Shown piece after piece: positions 30,169 to 39,866 of a stretch of DNA of 64,000 nt. Under the pieces are notes generated by a model. That model was not told where the DNA came from and ran no database searches. It was given only the letters and a program-made list of their open reading frames with translations. The stretch spans positions 1,178,001 to 1,242,000 of the forward strand of contig NZ_CP114779.1 of NCBI RefSeq assembly GCF_027359375.1. The letters run 5' to 3'. Each line of letters begins with the position of its first letter. The first letter of the stretch is position 1. The position numbers and the translations under genes were made by a program. The stretch comes from Prochlorococcus marinus str. MIT 0919 (GTDB lineage: Bacteria > Cyanobacteriota > Cyanobacteriia > PCC-6307 > Cyanobiaceae).

Positions 30169-31065
30169 TCAGAAACCTAGTCGTTTTACTTCTGGATGCA
30201 GTAAAAATCCATGAGAATCTTCGACTTTTTCTTGAATGACTTGAATAAGTTTGGCTATGTCAAGAGCAGAAGCATTGTTTGAATTCACAATGAAGTTTGC
30301 ATGCATTCTAGAAATCTCCGCTCCACCAATACGAAACCCTTTTAAACCAAGATTTTCAATGATGCGTCCAGCTTTCAAAGGTTCAGGATTGCGAAAAACA
30401 CTTCCGCAGCTAGGCAGATGGTAAGGTTGGGTTTTTAATCTTTTATTGAGATTTTCAGTAGTTGTTTGAGAGAGATTTTTATTACTGTGTCCTGGCTCTA
30501 GTAAAAAACGAGCAGATAAAACTATTAATTCCTCTTCTTGGAGAATACTTTGTCGATAGGAAAAATTGAGTTCTTTTTTTGTTAATACAAAAGGTTCTCC
30601 CCCTTGTAGGGACATTACTTTTACTGATTCAAGCCTGTCTGCAGTGCAATGACCTTGAGCTCCTGCATTCATAACAGCCGCGCCTCCAACTGTTCCTGGG
30701 ATCCCTACAGCCCATTCCATTCCGTGAAGACCTACTTTTGCTACACGTCTAGCTAATCCTGGGATTGCTTCACCTGCCAAAGCTTCAATAACTCCATCTT
30801 CAGCATTGATTTTTGATCCTTGTAGTTTCCTTAAACATATAGTCAGTCCTGGAAGAATATTGTCGGTGATTAAAATGTTGGACCCAGCACCTATGATTTG
30901 GCAGTTAAGACTTTTTTGCTTTGCCCAATTAATTAAATCTTTAATTTCTTCGATATGTTTAGGTTCTGCTAGCCATTGGGCAGGTCCTCCTACTCGTAAT
31001 GTGGTGAAATTCTTAAGTAATACTAATGATTGAATGCTTTTGGATATCAAATTTTTATGCAGCAC
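30169..31065 (-). CDS. murB: UDP-N-acetylenolpyruvoylglucosamine reductase
   Basis: FAD-dependent reduction of UDP-GlcNAc-enolpyruvate to UDP-MurNAc in peptidoglycan synthesis. FAD-binding segments are [15 protein letters not shown] and [12 protein letters not shown]; catalytic region [29 protein letters not shown] and [12 protein letters not shown], where the serine of GSVFRNP is the proton donor. The 298-aa size and lack of extra C-terminal loops suggest a type II MurB. The start is a GTG at 31065 that overlaps the murC stop by 11 bp, giving a coupled murC-murB pair. Confidence 0.95.
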   Translation of the reverse strand: MLHKNLISKSIQSLVLLKNFTTLRVGGPAQWLAEPKHIEEIKDLINWAKQKSLNCQIIGAGSNILITDNILPGLTICLRKLQGSKINAEDGVIEALAGEAIPGLARRVAKVGLHGMEWAVGIPGTVGGAAVMNAGAQGHCTADRLESVKVMSLQGGEPFVLTKKELNFSYRQSILQEEELIVLSARFLLEPGHSNKNLSQTTTENLNKRLKTQPYHLPSCGSVFRNPEPLKAGRIIENLGLKGFRIGGAEISRMHANFIVNSNNASALDIAKLIQVIQEKVEDSHGFLLHPEVKRLGF

Positions 31066-32497
31066 AATTGGTTGACTTTAATTTATTAGTTTGATTGGAA
31101 TTTACTAATTTCTCAGAAAACTTATCAATGTCTCCTGCACCCATAAAAATAAGCATATCATCATTTGATGTCTTATTTTCTAGAACTTTTTCTAATTCTA
31201 TAAAGTTATCACAAGAATATACTGGAATATTTTCATATTTTTTTCTTATTAATCTTGCAAGTTTTTGAGTATCTATACCTTTAATTTTTTTTTCACCAGC
31301 ACTATATATTTGTGTTAAAAATACTTTATCTGCTTTTCCAAGAGAGATTGCAAAATCATTAAGTAGATCTTTTGTACGACTATAACGATGGGGTTGAAAA
31401 ATAACCACCAATTTTTTTGTAAAAGTAGTAATACCATCATTTTGATTAGATTCGACTAGTCGAGCAGTAGAAATTGTTGCATCAATTTCACTAGGGTGAT
31501 GTGCATAATCATCTATAATTCTCCTTCCTTTCCACAAACCTTTAAATTCAAATCTTCTTTTAGGAGACTTAATATATTGAAGATTCTTTTTCAAATCATT
31601 AAATGTTAAGCCTGCTATTCTACAAGCGCTAATAGCTGCAAGTGTATTACTCAAATTATGCAAGCCAGGTAATGGCATCTTGAGTTTACTTATAAATTGC
31701 TCGTTTTCGTAATAATCTACTATTAGTTCTTTTTCATTGGTACAAATAGGTATGGCACTAAAATGCATTCCTTTAATAATCTTTCTTGAATACCAAATTG
31801 TATTGCAATGCTTATAATCTCGAAGATTTTTACAATCATAATTAGCAATAGTTTGATTACAATTCTTGCTAAAAATATTCATTGTATCTTTTAACGAATC
31901 AAGGTTTTTATAATAGTCAGTATGATCTAATTCTATATTTGTAATGATTCCTATAGTCCCTTTGAATTTAGTTAGTGTTCCATCTGATTCATCAGCTTCT
32001 GCAACTAGAAATTTACCTTTACCTATATGATAATTACTATTGAAAATCGGTACTATACCACCAATAATTGCTGTTGGATCTTGTTGGGATATTTTTAAAA
32101 GTGTGGAAATTATTGTGCTAGTTGTTGTTTTGCCGTGACTCCCTGCTACAAGAATTGATTCTTGGTTACTAATAAGTGAGGCTAAAACATCAGAACGATG
32201 AAGTATTGAAAGCCCAAGTTTTTCTGCTTCCAGTAATTCGAGGTTTGCTTTAGGTATCGCAGTGCTTACAACGATCGTTGGTAGTGTTTTAGTGGAATCA
32301 CATAGTTTGTGGATATTTTCTGCTTGTTGGTTATAGAAAATTTGTGCACCATTTTTTTCTAATTCTTTAATGGCATTATTTTGCTTGAGGTCTGAGCCAG
32401 ATATCGAAAAGCCTTTTTTTCTTAAAACCATTGCAATCGCTGACATACCAATGCCACCTATTCCTATGAAATGAAGATGGCTTGTTTCTTTTTGAAT
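31055..32497 (-). CDS. murC: UDP-N-acetylmuramate-L-alanine ligase
   Basis: Adds L-alanine to UDP-MurNAc. ATP-binding loop [24 protein letters not shown], the D-H motif in ELDHTDYY and the C-terminal FQPHRYSRT are all present. The start is a problem. The first canonical start is an ATG at 32446, which would drop the N-terminal UDP-binding motif. Upstream in frame the sequence encodes HFIGIGGIG, the expected motif, back to a TGA at 32549-32551, with no ATG, GTG or TTG. I extend provisionally to an ATT at 32497, giving about 480 aa. A different-frame ATG at 32526 would need a frameshift. The gene is coupled to murB. Confidence 0.88.
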   Translation of the reverse strand: MQKETSHLHFIGIGGIGMSAIAMVLRKKGFSISGSDLKQNNAIKELEKNGAQIFYNQQAENIHKLCDSTKTLPTIVVSTAIPKANLELLEAEKLGLSILHRSDVLASLISNQESILVAGSHGKTTTSTIISTLLKISQQDPTAIIGGIVPIFNSNYHIGKGKFLVAEADESDGTLTKFKGTIGIITNIELDHTDYYKNLDSLKDTMNIFSKNCNQTIANYDCKNLRDYKHCNTIWYSRKIIKGMHFSAIPICTNEKELIVDYYENEQFISKLKMPLPGLHNLSNTLAAISACRIAGLTFNDLKKNLQYIKSPKRRFEFKGLWKGRRIIDDYAHHPSEIDATISTARLVESNQNDGITTFTKKLVVIFQPHRYSRTKDLLNDFAISLGKADKVFLTQIYSAGEKKIKGIDTQKLARLIRKKYENIPVYSCDNFIELEKVLENKTSNDDMLIFMGAGDIDKFSEKLVNSNQTNKLKSTNCAA

Positions 32498-32652
32498 TCT
32501 TCTAAGGTTTTCAACGATTGAACCATAACGTTCCCTTGCTCTTAAGGCTCATTTTTTAAATTTTTTGAGTTGAATTTCTAGGTTTTACTGGTTTTTCGAG
32601 ATGAATTTTGTAGAAAGCACGTAAAGAAGTAAAGAAATGCGCCGTATTTCTG

Positions 32653-32658
32653 TATGAT
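32653..32658 (+). promoter_or_regulatory. Candidate -10 element of the gap2 promoter
   Basis: TATGAT, close to the TATAAT consensus and preceded by TG one base away, sits 39 bp before the gap2 ATG in the 200-bp gap between divergent murC and gap2. No convincing -35 is seen, which is usual for Prochlorococcus promoters. Confidence 0.3.
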
Positions 32659-32697
32659 CACAGGCCATTTCCCCTCCGATTTATAGCGGCTTTTAAC

Positions 32698-33720
32698 ATG
32701 ACCTTACGTGTAGCGATTAATGGATTTGGCCGAATTGGTCGTAATTTCATGCGTTGTTGGTTGAGCAGAGGCTCAAATACAGGCTTGGAAGTAGTTGGTG
32801 TGAACGTCACTTCTGATCCAAAAACCAATGCTCATTTATTGAGGTATGACTCAATTCTGGGCGAGCTTAAAGATGCAGATATTGACTATGCAGATGATAA
32901 ATTCATCATTAATGGAAAGGAAATCAAATGCTTCTCTGATAGGAATCCATTGAATTTGCCTTGGAAAGAATGGGATATTGACCTCGTTATTGAATCAACA
33001 GGTGTTTTTAACACTTATGAAGGAGCGAGCAAGCATCTTGCTATCGGTGCAAAAAAAGTTATTCTTACTGCCCCTGGCAAAGGAGAAGGTGTAGGAACTT
33101 TTGTTGTTGGGGTAAATGCCGATGAATACAATCACTCTGACTTTAATGTACTTAGTAACGCAAGTTGCACAACAAATTGCCTTGCACCGGTAGTTAAGGT
33201 TTTAGATCAAACTTTTGGGATTAATAAAGGTTTGATGACAACTATTCATAGTTATACAGGTGACCAAAGAATTCTTGATAATAGTCACAGAGATCTGCGA
33301 AGAGCTAGAGCCGCAGCGATGAATATTGTTCCAACTTCAACAGGAGCAGCTAAAGCAGTCGCTTTAGTTTATCCTCAAATGAAAGGGAAGTTGACAGGGA
33401 TAGCAATGCGTGTACCTACTCCTAATGTTTCTGCTGTCGACATTGTTTTTGAAGCTGGTTGTGCAATTACTGCTGACAAAATTAATGCAGCAATGAAAAC
33501 TGCTTCAGAAGGATCTATGAAGGGCATTATTAAATATGGAGACCTTCCATTAGTGTCAAGTGATTATGCTGGAACTAATGAATCTTCTATTGTTGATACT
33601 GCATTAACAATGTCTATTGGAGATAATATGGGTAAAGTAGTTGCTTGGTATGACAATGAATGGGGCTATAGCCAAAGGGTAGTAGATCTAGCTGAGATTG
33701 TTGCACAGCGTTGGAAGTAG
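32698..33720 (+). CDS. gap2: Glyceraldehyde-3-phosphate dehydrogenase, Gap2 (Calvin-cycle type)
   Basis: Photosynthetic GAPDH reducing 1,3-bisphosphoglycerate in carbon fixation. The sequence closely matches cyanobacterial Gap2 from memory: [15 protein letters not shown] at the N-terminus, active-site [12 protein letters not shown] (catalytic Cys), [14 protein letters not shown], the [16 protein letters not shown] phosphate-binding block and [15 protein letters not shown] at the end. 340 aa. In the cofactor loop it reads [10 protein letters not shown], with Val where the NAD-discriminating Asp usually stands, consistent with NADPH use. It has its own upstream region and converges on thiL. Confidence 0.93.
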   Translation: MTLRVAINGFGRIGRNFMRCWLSRGSNTGLEVVGVNVTSDPKTNAHLLRYDSILGELKDADIDYADDKFIINGKEIKCFSDRNPLNLPWKEWDIDLVIESTGVFNTYEGASKHLAIGAKKVILTAPGKGEGVGTFVVGVNADEYNHSDFNVLSNASCTTNCLAPVVKVLDQTFGINKGLMTTIHSYTGDQRILDNSHRDLRRARAAAMNIVPTSTGAAKAVALVYPQMKGKLTGIAMRVPTPNVSAVDIVFEAGCAITADKINAAMKTASEGSMKGIIKYGDLPLVSSDYAGTNESSIVDTALTMSIGDNMGKVVAWYDNEWGYSQRVVDLAEIVAQRWK

Positions 33721-33748
33721 TCTTTAATTATCTAGAGTAATTATTACT

Positions 33749-34753
33749 TTATTTGAAATGATTAAAACCTAAATAATTCTCTAGATTAATTTCTTTGTCA
33801 TTATCCAAGACAATTTTAGGCTCTCCTTGGGTTATTTCCCCTAACAAGTGACCAGAGGGGACAATCTTTAGCCACTCTTCTGCCCACATAGGAGGCAAAC
33901 TTAAAACCAATTCATAATCTTCTCCGCCATTGATGCACCATTGGTCCCATTGATTACCAATAGGCCACTGAGGGTGTCTAGGAAAGTTGTTTGAATTAAG
34001 TATTGCTTTGCAATTGCTGCTTTTGCAAACATTGTTGATTGCTTCTAGCAGACCATCACTGGTATCTATTCCAGCAGCTCTCCAAGGCAAAACCCTAGGT
34101 TTGCAGCTAATTAATTTTTGTAGTGCAATTATCGGGGGCACTGGTCTTTGATGTCTTTTGATAGCCTCATTTTTAAGTTCACTTGATAGCGCGTTTCTTT
34201 GTTTTATCTTTTCCTCAAGAAGGATTGCTAATCCAAGCCTGCTAAGTCCATGTGGTCCACTTGTTACAAGGTAGTCACCAGGTAAAGCATGGGCTCGGTG
34301 AAGGTGTAATGGACCAAGAGATCCTATTGCTGTTATAGCAATTACTTTCTCGCTCCCTTTAGATATATCTCCACCAATTAATTTGCCTCCGTATGTATTT
34401 AAGGCACTGCTAATCCCTTCATATACTCCATCAACCCATTCCCAGGGGGTTCTAGGAGGAAGTATTAGCCCAATGGTGACTCCTAGGATTTCATCAACCC
34501 CACTTGAGGCTAAATCAGACAAATTAACGGCTATTGCTTTCCAGCCAACATCTATTGCTGAAGTTGTCTTGTCGCTAAAGTGAACTTTGTCAACAAGCAC
34601 ATCTGTATTCACGATTAAATTGTTATTAGAAGTTTTGATTAAGGCAGTATCATTTTCTATTTGACCTTCATCCATAAATAGTTTTAAACGATTCAATATT
34701 TCTTGTTCGCCTATATCACAAATACATTCTTGAAAGTTTTTCTTGTTAACCAT
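33749..34753 (-). CDS. thiL: Thiamine-monophosphate kinase
   Basis: Phosphorylates thiamine monophosphate to the active diphosphate cofactor. It is related to PurM/PurL. Landmarks are the N-terminal IENDTALI (metal-binding aspartate), LIVNTDVLVDKVHF, the AVNLSDLASSGV block, KLIGGDISKG and the C-terminal AAGIDTSDGLLEAI and NGGEDYELV. 334 aa, normal. The ATG lies inside the 3' end of the cyclophilin gene upstream (8-bp overlap), so translation is coupled. It converges on gap2. Confidence 0.94.
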   Translation of the reverse strand: MVNKKNFQECICDIGEQEILNRLKLFMDEGQIENDTALIKTSNNNLIVNTDVLVDKVHFSDKTTSAIDVGWKAIAVNLSDLASSGVDEILGVTIGLILPPRTPWEWVDGVYEGISSALNTYGGKLIGGDISKGSEKVIAITAIGSLGPLHLHRAHALPGDYLVTSGPHGLSRLGLAILLEEKIKQRNALSSELKNEAIKRHQRPVPPIIALQKLISCKPRVLPWRAAGIDTSDGLLEAINNVCKSSNCKAILNSNNFPRHPQWPIGNQWDQWCINGGEDYELVLSLPPMWAEEWLKIVPSGHLLGEITQGEPKIVLDNDKEINLENYLGFNHFK

Positions 34754-35822
34754 GAGCCTCTAGCTTTTCAATTCCATTCAGGACTTTGATTGACAGTATT
34801 TGATCATCTACGCCTAGCTTATTTAGCACTTCATTTCCTTCAACAACGTATCCAAAAGCTGAATTACGCCCATCTATTAAATTTCTTCCTGCAGGATTGA
34901 GTTCAGCTTCATACAAAAAGAAAAAGAATTGAGATGATCCATCATCTAGCGCGTCTTCAGAATGAGCCCAGCCTAATGTTCCTAGAGTTGCAAAGGGCAG
35001 CACAGGATTTGCTGTATACAATCCAAGCTCTTCAAATGTTGCGTTATAAATTGTTTCTGACTCACCTTCAACTTTGATTTCCAGTGGCACATGCCTTTCT
35101 TTTTTTGTTTCAGGATCTATATAGCCAATCTCATTTCCTTTTGGGTCTCCAGTCTGAAGGACAAAAAATTCTTCGGCTCGATTGATAGGTAGACCGTCAT
35201 AAAAACCTTTGTTAGTTAGATCAATAAATGACCCAGCTGTAAGAGGAGCATTATATCCATCAATTACAGCAGTCATTTCCCCTTGAGTTGTTTTTATAGA
35301 CACATCTGCTCGACCTAAAAGTCTAGGCAAATCATTAAATTTATCAGGTATTTCATATGGAAATTCCCCTGGGAGAAGAAGGGATTCTAGTTCTCCTATT
35401 TGTTCAAGTGATTGACGTCTTAAATTTATAAACTCTGCTTTATTTTTTTCGCTGGCTTGAACATTCAGGCTCTCAAGATTTTCTTTCAAAGATAAAAGAA
35501 CGTTTTCTGCAGTTTGCTTCTTGCTTGAAGGTACTGATTGCAGTATTTGGTTTTTTCTATTATTTAACAAAAATTGACTTCTAGATGCAGCTTTGCTAAT
35601 TGCAGGCCAACGTCCTCCTCTTACTAGGTCGCTTGTTTCTTCCAGGGTTCTTTGGATTTCTCTTAAGTCTTTTTGATTTATAGGTAGAGCGTTTCTCAAA
35701 ATTGCATATGGGTCACTAATTCGATTCCCTTTGGGAAGTGCAGCAATTGCAGGTTTATCCCAAATGAATACGAATGGGATAAATAGTGTCAGAATTGCAA
35801 ATAAGAGAATTTTTCTTGTCAT
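34746..35822 (-). CDS. Thylakoid-lumen cyclophilin-type peptidyl-prolyl isomerase (CYP38/TLP40-like)
   Basis: A 358-aa protein with an N-terminal hydrophobic signal (ILLFAILTLFIPFVFIWD, residues 5-22) ending in AIAALPKG, so it is exported, probably to the lumen. Residues about 40-160 are helical (a bundle with repeated Leu heptads), and residues about 180-358 are a divergent cyclophilin barrel: INRAEEFFVLQTGDPKG and SEDALDDGSSQFFFFLYEAE. The helical-plus-cyclophilin layout resembles plant CYP38/TLP40, which helps photosystem II assembly and repair. Whether isomerase activity remains cannot be judged. It is the first gene of a pair with thiL. Confidence 0.88.
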   Translation of the reverse strand: MTRKILLFAILTLFIPFVFIWDKPAIAALPKGNRISDPYAILRNALPINQKDLREIQRTLEETSDLVRGGRWPAISKAASRSQFLLNNRKNQILQSVPSSKKQTAENVLLSLKENLESLNVQASEKNKAEFINLRRQSLEQIGELESLLLPGEFPYEIPDKFNDLPRLLGRADVSIKTTQGEMTAVIDGYNAPLTAGSFIDLTNKGFYDGLPINRAEEFFVLQTGDPKGNEIGYIDPETKKERHVPLEIKVEGESETIYNATFEELGLYTANPVLPFATLGTLGWAHSEDALDDGSSQFFFFLYEAELNPAGRNLIDGRNSAFGYVVEGNEVLNKLGVDDQILSIKVLNGIEKLEAHG

Positions 35823-35885
35823 GTGATGTTTCAGTCATGCATGACTTTCGCACAGTTCTATGATTACTTGTGATGATTAGCGGAA

Positions 35886-36449
35886 ATGATTTCAAGTAAC
35901 GACTTCCGGACCGGCACTACAATTGAATTAGATGGTGTTGTATGGCGTGTAGTTGAGTTTTTACATGTCAAGCCTGGAAAGGGATCAGCTTTTGTTAGGA
36001 CAAAGTTGAAATCTGTTCAAAGTGGCAATGTGGTAGAAAAAACATTTAGAGCAGGAGAAACTGTGCCGCAGGCTATGCTCGAAAAAACAACTCTCCAGCA
36101 TACTTATATGGAGTCAGGGGATTATGTTTTTATGGACATGAATAGTTATGAGGAAACTCGTTTGACAGCTGATCAAATTGGAGATAGCAGGAAGTATCTC
36201 AAGGAAGGTATGGAGGTTAATGTTGTGTCATGGAATGAAAAACCGTTAGAAGTTGAATTGCCAAATTCTGTAGTTTTACAAATTAAGGAGACTGATCCTG
36301 GAGTTAAGGGAGATACTGCTACTGGAGGTACAAAGCCTGCAATTCTTGAAACAGGAGCACAGGTTATGGTTCCTTTATTTATTTCAGTCGGTGAGAAGAT
36401 AAAAGTAGATACTCGCAATGATAGTTATCTAGGTCGGGAGAACTCATGA
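35886..36449 (+). CDS. efp: Translation elongation factor P
   Basis: Relieves ribosome stalling at polyproline stretches. Three-domain KOW/OB structure in 187 aa. The N-terminus [20 protein letters not shown] and the loop KPGKGSAF place the modifiable Lys at about residue 32; the C-terminus carries [12 protein letters not shown]. The ATG at 35886 gives the normal N-terminus. The last bases overlap the accB start (ATGA), so efp and accB are coupled, an arrangement I recall in other cyanobacteria. Confidence 0.97.
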   Translation: MISSNDFRTGTTIELDGVVWRVVEFLHVKPGKGSAFVRTKLKSVQSGNVVEKTFRAGETVPQAMLEKTTLQHTYMESGDYVFMDMNSYEETRLTADQIGDSRKYLKEGMEVNVVSWNEKPLEVELPNSVVLQIKETDPGVKGDTATGGTKPAILETGAQVMVPLFISVGEKIKVDTRNDSYLGRENS

Positions 36450-36949
36450 CAATGCATCTTGATCACGAAGAACTGCATCGCTTATTAGCCACCTTGGCAG
36501 AAAGTGATATACAAGAATTTCGCCTAGAAGGTGAGGATTTCTGTTTGGAGGTTAAACGTAATCTCCCAGGCTCAATGCCTTTAAATCATGTTGATGCTTC
36601 AAGTTCAGTTCAAGCAATTTCTCAACCAATAGCATCAGTTATTGCAGAACCTCCTGTTTCGTCAATTCCTAGTAATCCTCCCCCTGCAGTAGCAGCCTCA
36701 AGGTCTGAATATCAAGAAATTACAGCTCCTATGGTTGGGACTTTTTACCGAGCCCCTGCCCCTGGGGACCCTGCGTTTGTTGAAGTTGGTTCTCGAATTA
36801 AAGTAGGTCAAACAATTTGCATTCTTGAAGCAATGAAGTTAATGAATGAATTGGAATCAGAAGTTGGTGGAGAGATAATAGAAATACTTATTGAAAACGG
36901 TACTCCAGTTGAATTTGGTCAGGTTTTAATGAGAGTTAAACCTCTCTAA
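36446..36949 (+). CDS. accB: Biotin carboxyl carrier protein of acetyl-CoA carboxylase
   Basis: Carries the biotin for acetyl-CoA carboxylase, the first step of fatty-acid synthesis. The N-terminus [19 protein letters not shown] with [14 protein letters not shown] is typical; a proline/serine/valine-rich linker (about residues 50-90) joins the C-terminal biotinyl domain, whose target lysine is in [11 protein letters not shown]. Length 167 aa. ATG overlaps the efp stop by 4 bp. Confidence 0.96.
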   Translation: MTMHLDHEELHRLLATLAESDIQEFRLEGEDFCLEVKRNLPGSMPLNHVDASSSVQAISQPIASVIAEPPVSSIPSNPPPAVAASRSEYQEITAPMVGTFYRAPAPGDPAFVEVGSRIKVGQTICILEAMKLMNELESEVGGEIIEILIENGTPVEFGQVLMRVKPL

Positions 36950-36960
36950 GCTTTATCCTA

Positions 36961-37965
36961 TTAATTTGACAATTCCCATGCTGTTTTGATAGCAGATAGC
37001 ATGCTTTTACAACATGCTTTTCCAGTGCCTGCTATATCAAAACCTGTTCCATGATCCGGTGATGTGCGTACAAATGGCAGTCCTAAAGTTGTATTAACAG
37101 CAAATTCGAAAGCTATTAATTTTATTGGAATAAGCCCCTGATCATGATACAAAGCGAGAATCCCATCAGGTGCCTTTTGGATTTCATTTCCTTGCCAAGC
37201 TTTCGCTGAGGACATCCAACAAACATCAGGAGATATTGGCCCTTTTAAAACAAAATTAGGATGACTTTTCTTCCATTGTTGAATCGTTGGAATAAGCCAT
37301 TCAAGTTCTTCTTTGCCTAGTTGACCGTTTTCTCCTGCATGAGGGTTTAAGCCTGAGATACATAAGGTTGGATTTTCTTTAAACATTAAACAAAATTCTA
37401 ATAATGCATTTAATTTTGAAGTTATTAATTCGGGTGTTAATTCTTTGGATATATCAATTAAGGGAATATGTGTAGTTGCTAAAAGAGTATTTAATTTCCA
37501 TCCATTATATGGAGAAGTTGCAGTGAATAACATTGAGGTCTTTTGACTTTTAGTTAACTCGCCCAGTCTTTCTGTTTGTCCTGGGTAGCAATGTCCCGCT
37601 AGAGTCCATGCATGTTTAGATATTGGAGCCGTAACCAGCCCTTTTCCGGATCCACTTAAGACTAGTTCGCTTGCACGAGTTAACCAATCAAAGCTTGCTT
37701 TTCCACTCGATGCATTTGCCTTTCCTTGAGCAAAATTTTCTTTACAGGGAATGTTTTCGATATTTAGATCTTTAGGATTTGCAAGGGGATATACTCCTTT
37801 TTCTTTTAGACTTGCATAAATACCGTTAATAGTTTTTTTACACCCAACTAATAAAGTCTCTAGATTGTTAGGCAATTCATTGGAAGCAAGGGCTTTCAAA
37901 GTTACTTCAGGTCCAATACCTGCTGGGTCACCTAATGTTATGATTAGCGTGTTATTTTTTTTCAT
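36961..37965 (-). CDS. pdxA: 4-hydroxythreonine-4-phosphate dehydrogenase
   Basis: NAD-dependent step of de novo pyridoxal phosphate synthesis. Landmarks: ITLGDPAGIGPEVTLKAL at the N-terminus, APISKHAWTLAGHCYPGQTE (metal-binding His), GLNPHAGENGQLG and ALYHDQGLIPIKL, then VRTSPDHGTGFDIAG, all in the expected order. 334 aa. It converges on accB with an 11-bp gap. PLP is used by several enzymes in this window (threonine synthase, SpeA, the class V aminotransferase). Confidence 0.95.
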   Translation of the reverse strand: MKKNNTLIITLGDPAGIGPEVTLKALASNELPNNLETLLVGCKKTINGIYASLKEKGVYPLANPKDLNIENIPCKENFAQGKANASSGKASFDWLTRASELVLSGSGKGLVTAPISKHAWTLAGHCYPGQTERLGELTKSQKTSMLFTATSPYNGWKLNTLLATTHIPLIDISKELTPELITSKLNALLEFCLMFKENPTLCISGLNPHAGENGQLGKEELEWLIPTIQQWKKSHPNFVLKGPISPDVCWMSSAKAWQGNEIQKAPDGILALYHDQGLIPIKLIAFEFAVNTTLGLPFVRTSPDHGTGFDIAGTGKACCKSMLSAIKTAWELSN

Positions 37966-38091
37966 TGATTGTACTCAGATTCTTCTTTTATACAATTTTT
38001 TTCTATTAATTCTGTTCCGTTTTTCATATTTAATTGATTCAGTTTAATTATAATAAATTTCCTAACTTGCCTTAGATTTTTCATTATTATT

Positions 38092-39006
38092 TTAATAAGG
38101 AGAATGAAAGTTTTGAGACAAATAATTAAAGCAATCTTTTAACCCTGACTTATAACTTGGATGAATCAAAGAATACCCAAGTTCATGGCAAAGTTTTTTA
38201 TTACTAACTTTTCTATTCTCTTTCCAAAATGATAAAGCCATTGGGCTCATTGATTTGGAAGCATTCTCAAATGATTCTAAAGGTGGTAGTTTAATTTCTA
38301 GAAGATTGGCTGCATATTTCATAACCTCCACATTAGATGCGGGAAGATCATCAGCTAAATTAATAATTTGATGACTAATACTTTCAGGGGCTAAGTCTAT
38401 TAGATGCATAATAGATCCTGCTATATCATCCACATGTATTCTCGAAAAGACCTGACCTGGTTTGTCTACAAGCTTGCTTTTTTGATTTTTAATAGCTTCT
38501 AGGCTTGATCTGCCTGGACCATAAATGCCTGGTAGACGAAGGATTTGAACAGGTAAGCCAGATTGTTTCCATTCTTCTTCACAAGCTAATCGGCGGATGC
38601 TGCGAGTCTGCGTTGGTTTTGTAATATCACTTTCATCAACCCATGCACCTTTGCTATCTCCATAAACCCCAGTAGTTGATAAATATCCGGCCCATTTCAA
38701 AGGCATCTTTGTCAGTTCATTTTTTAAAATTTTAAGAACAGGGTCTTCTCCATTTTCTAATGGAGGGATGCAGCTTATTAAATGGGTTGTACCCTCAAAG
38801 ATTGTGCTAGTCGGAATTGCTTTACTAGTGCTGTCATAAAGAAAATCCGTGCCTGGTTTACTAAAGCTTCTTCTGCTACAAAAAACTTTTGCACCAAGCT
38901 TTCTGGCAACTGCAGCTATATGTTGACCACTAAAACCGCCGCCAAAAATAAGCAATTTTGAATTTGGCAAAAATTTTTGGGATTGCTTGACAACCTCTTC
39001 AATCAT
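38092..39006 (-). CDS. NAD(P)-binding epimerase-like protein (SDR-type)
   Basis: A 304-aa Rossmann protein of the extended short-chain dehydrogenase/NAD-dependent epimerase family. The N-terminal nucleotide-binding motif reads LLIFGGGFSGQHIA (G-x-x-G-x-x-G). Later segments are YLSTTGVYGD and RLPGIYGPGRSSLEAI, where an active-site Tyr and Lys would be expected; the usual YxxxK is not obvious, so the protein may bind NAD without being a classical dehydrogenase. It is similar in layout to YeeZ-type proteins. Substrate unknown. It is divergent from the small gene at 39015. Confidence 0.8.
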   Translation of the reverse strand: MIEEVVKQSQKFLPNSKLLIFGGGFSGQHIAAVARKLGAKVFCSRRSFSKPGTDFLYDSTSKAIPTSTIFEGTTHLISCIPPLENGEDPVLKILKNELTKMPLKWAGYLSTTGVYGDSKGAWVDESDITKPTQTRSIRRLACEEEWKQSGLPVQILRLPGIYGPGRSSLEAIKNQKSKLVDKPGQVFSRIHVDDIAGSIMHLIDLAPESISHQIINLADDLPASNVEVMKYAANLLEIKLPPLESFENASKSMSPMALSFWKENRKVSNKKLCHELGYSLIHPSYKSGLKDCFNYLSQNFHSPY

Positions 39007-39014
39007 AAGTACAA

Positions 39015-39266
39015 ATGTATTACTTGCTAAGTTTTTTAATGGCCTCAGGTTCTTATTTTCATATTGTGCCAGAAGGAACTACTGGTTTAGATTTGCATGC
39101 TATTGAAACTTCTTCAACCACTGAACAAAGGAAAAGTTTCCAATCCATTTTAATACTTGTACTGCTTTTGGGATTTTTTACTGTTTTGGTGAGTCTTGAG
39201 CAGCCTCATCAATTTGCTTCTATATGTCAAAAGTATAACTCTGCCAATGCATGTCAGATTTGGTAA
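39015..39266 (+). CDS. Small single-span membrane protein, function unknown
   Basis: An 83-aa protein. Its N-terminus is GSYFHIVPEGTTGLDLHAI, followed by one transmembrane helix (SILILVLLLGFFTVLVSL, about residues 44-61) and a short tail ending NACQIW. An ATG at 39039 (giving MASGSYFH) is an equally good start and would remove the hydrophobic MYYLLSFL leader. It is divergent from the NAD-binding gene with 8 bp between the two starts, and converges on the HNH gene with 3 bp between stops. I do not recognise the family. Confidence 0.65.
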   Translation: MYYLLSFLMASGSYFHIVPEGTTGLDLHAIETSSTTEQRKSFQSILILVLLLGFFTVLVSLEQPHQFASICQKYNSANACQIW

Positions 39267-39269
39267 TTG

Positions 39270-39680
39270 TTATGCTGCTTGCCAGTCCCACTTTTCGTCA
39301 GGCTTACTTATATTTTGTTTAGATGTTTTGTGTTCGTTTGGTTTAGCCCATTCAAGTAAACGCATTGCCAATCTTAGATCGCCTTCCACCCATGCGCGTA
39401 AAGCCATAGCACGTCGGGGATCATAAAACCTTTGTGTTCTATACCAATCAAACGCATCCGTATTTGATTTGTCACCATTACATGCAAGGCATGCTGGGAC
39501 ACAATTTTCTGTAATACTTAAACCGCCTTTGCTTCTAGGCAATACATGATCTATTGATTCAGATGGATTTCCGCAATAAATACAACTTTCGCCAGTAAAA
39601 CTATGGAGGGACTGTCTCCATCTTCGGACACGTAATTTGGGGCAGAAATCTTCAAGGAAAACCGCATCCCTATTTTGCAT
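39270..39680 (-). CDS. HNH endonuclease-domain protein
   Basis: A 136-aa protein with a complete HNH nuclease core: CIYCGNPSESIDHVLPRSKGG followed by ENCVPACLACN, that is two CxxC zinc pairs around a D-H catalytic motif and the ENC asparagine. The C-terminal half is helical and rich in Arg and Trp (RRAMALRAWVEGDLRLAMRL). From memory such small HNH proteins are conserved in picocyanobacteria as single genes, so this need not be mobile. It could nick DNA or RNA; there is no partner gene to tell. Confidence 0.88.
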   Translation of the reverse strand: MQNRDAVFLEDFCPKLRVRRWRQSLHSFTGESCIYCGNPSESIDHVLPRSKGGLSITENCVPACLACNGDKSNTDAFDWYRTQRFYDPRRAMALRAWVEGDLRLAMRLLEWAKPNEHKTSKQNISKPDEKWDWQAA

Positions 39681-39866
39681 CCGAGTGCATCGGTTAACTA
39701 TATTTTGCCGTGGTTATTTCTTTAGTCAATATCTGATTAGTTGTTTGTAGATTTCTAATTAGTGCTATGAGCAACCTTCAAATTTGCCAACATTAGGCTT
39801 GGTTATCCTTTTACGGGCTATTTAATTAAACTGAGGAGTCTTAAATTAGATAATTATTGATCAAAA

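Noticed and set aside
39270-39680. HNH protein as a homing endonuclease or mobile element
   Set aside because: It is a free-standing small gene with no intron, intein or repeats around it, and similar genes appear to be stable in relatives.
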